Part shown: piece after piece, positions 63,815 through 64,000 of the stretch
How the letters are laid out: every line of letters starts with the position of its first letter
Numbering within the stretch: position 1 is the stretch's first letter
Assembly: GCF_002910915.1 (NCBI RefSeq)
Contig: NZ_NEUF01000184.1
Span: 1 to 64,000 of the forward strand
Length of the DNA: 64,000 bases
Reading direction: 5' to 3'
From: Streptomyces sp. SM10
GTDB taxonomy: Bacteria; Actinomycetota; Actinomycetes; Streptomycetales; Streptomycetaceae
The notes under the pieces: generated by a model
What the model saw: only the letters and a program-made list of their open reading frames with translations
What the model was told of the DNA's origin: nothing
Database searches by the model: none
Translations under genes and position numbers: made by a program

Positions 63815-64000
63815 TCAGTTTCCCTTCCGAGCAGGAACGGGGACGGCGGTGATGCGCAGATCGGGGCCGAGACGGACGGTCTCGGTCACGTCGAGGCGCA
63901 ACGCCCGGGAGATGGTGGAGATTCCGGCGTCGGCGAGGGCCGCCGGGCCCGCGCCGAGGAGAACCGGGGCGAGATAGCCGACGACGGTGTCGACTGCTCC
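63815..64000 (-). CDS. ribD: RibD reductase domain, C-terminal end
   Basis: The last 61 codons of a gene cut by the right window edge. The residues LAPVLLGAGPAALADAGIST and DVTETVRLGPDLRITA are typical of the C-terminal reductase domain of riboflavin-specific deaminase/reductase. The stop TGA abuts the ribE GTG. As the upstream gene of the operon, any FMN riboswitch would lie beyond this edge. Confidence 0.85.
   Translation of the reverse strand, partial: GAVDTVVGYLAPVLLGAGPAALADAGISTISRALRLDVTETVRLGPDLRITAVPVPARKGN

Noticed and set aside
63815..64000. FMN riboswitch within the visible rib operon
   Set aside because: All junctions seen here overlap or are too short for the about 120-nt RFN element; it could only lie upstream of ribD, outside the window.

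Overview
The window is very GC-rich and densely packed. It has GTG/TTG starts, Streptomyces-style promoters (TTGACC / TANNNT), DasR-type operators and developmental genes (smeA-sffA), so it comes from a Streptomyces chromosome. From memory, the backbone order (smeA-sffA, MocR regulator, yczE, GDPD, MFS, rbpA, fxsA, ppm1, amidohydrolase, Lrp, acyl-CoA dehydrogenase, GH18 chitinase ... AAA ATPase, two CNNM proteins, PH protein, hisG-hisE-ribH-ribBA-ribM-ribE-ribD) matches the SCO14xx region of S. coelicolor. No rRNA, tRNA, CRISPR array, transposase or integrase gene was seen.

1-11.5 kb: a three-gene MukBEF/Mks/Wadjet-like condensin operon (the SMC-like ATPase runs off the left edge), apparently read from a leaderless promoter. 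Next come a fused hydantoinase A/B (5-oxoprolinase-type) enzyme, a glycosyltransferase followed by a fused and decayed glycosyltransferase/SGNH-hydrolase remnant, a HEAT-repeat protein with a possible Cys-rich leader peptide, and an ankyrin protein. 11.5-26.8 kb: conserved backbone. This holds the sporulation pair smeA-sffA, a MocR/YczE divergent pair, GDPD, an MFS, rbpA with a sigma-R promoter, fxsA, ppm1, an amidohydrolase, an Lrp regulator, an acyl-CoA dehydrogenase and a DasR-controlled GH18 chitinase.

27.2-53 kb: accessory region interrupting the backbone. It opens with three broken genes (ParH-like toxin/peptidase, MAB_1171c-like membrane protein, type II thioesterase). These are followed by an OpuC-type osmoprotectant ABC transporter, an ammonia-lyase-like protein lacking the MIO triad, an ArsR/MFS pair with a strong inverted-repeat operator, and the most interesting locus (35.6-43.8 kb). 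That five-gene operon encodes a membrane protein with the architecture of the epsilon-poly-lysine synthetase Pls but no adenylation domain, a separate adenylation-carrier protein with half a condensation domain, a clavaminate-synthase-like Fe/2OG oxygenase, and SbnB plus SbnA, which make 2,3-diaminopropionate. I infer a split-synthetase pathway for a diaminopropionate-derived (possibly hydroxylated) isopeptide or polymer. A GH15 glycosidase, glutamate decarboxylase, antiporter remnants, an SDR-cydA-cydB operon and a Tat-exported C39-like peptidase follow.

53.4-64 kb: backbone again. It holds a uridine-kinase-like P-loop protein, a candidate small RNA, a CbxX/EccA-like AAA ATPase carrying a TTA (bldA) codon, paired CNNM/CBS membrane proteins, a PH-domain protein, and a tightly coupled riboflavin/histidine operon that leaves the window inside ribD.
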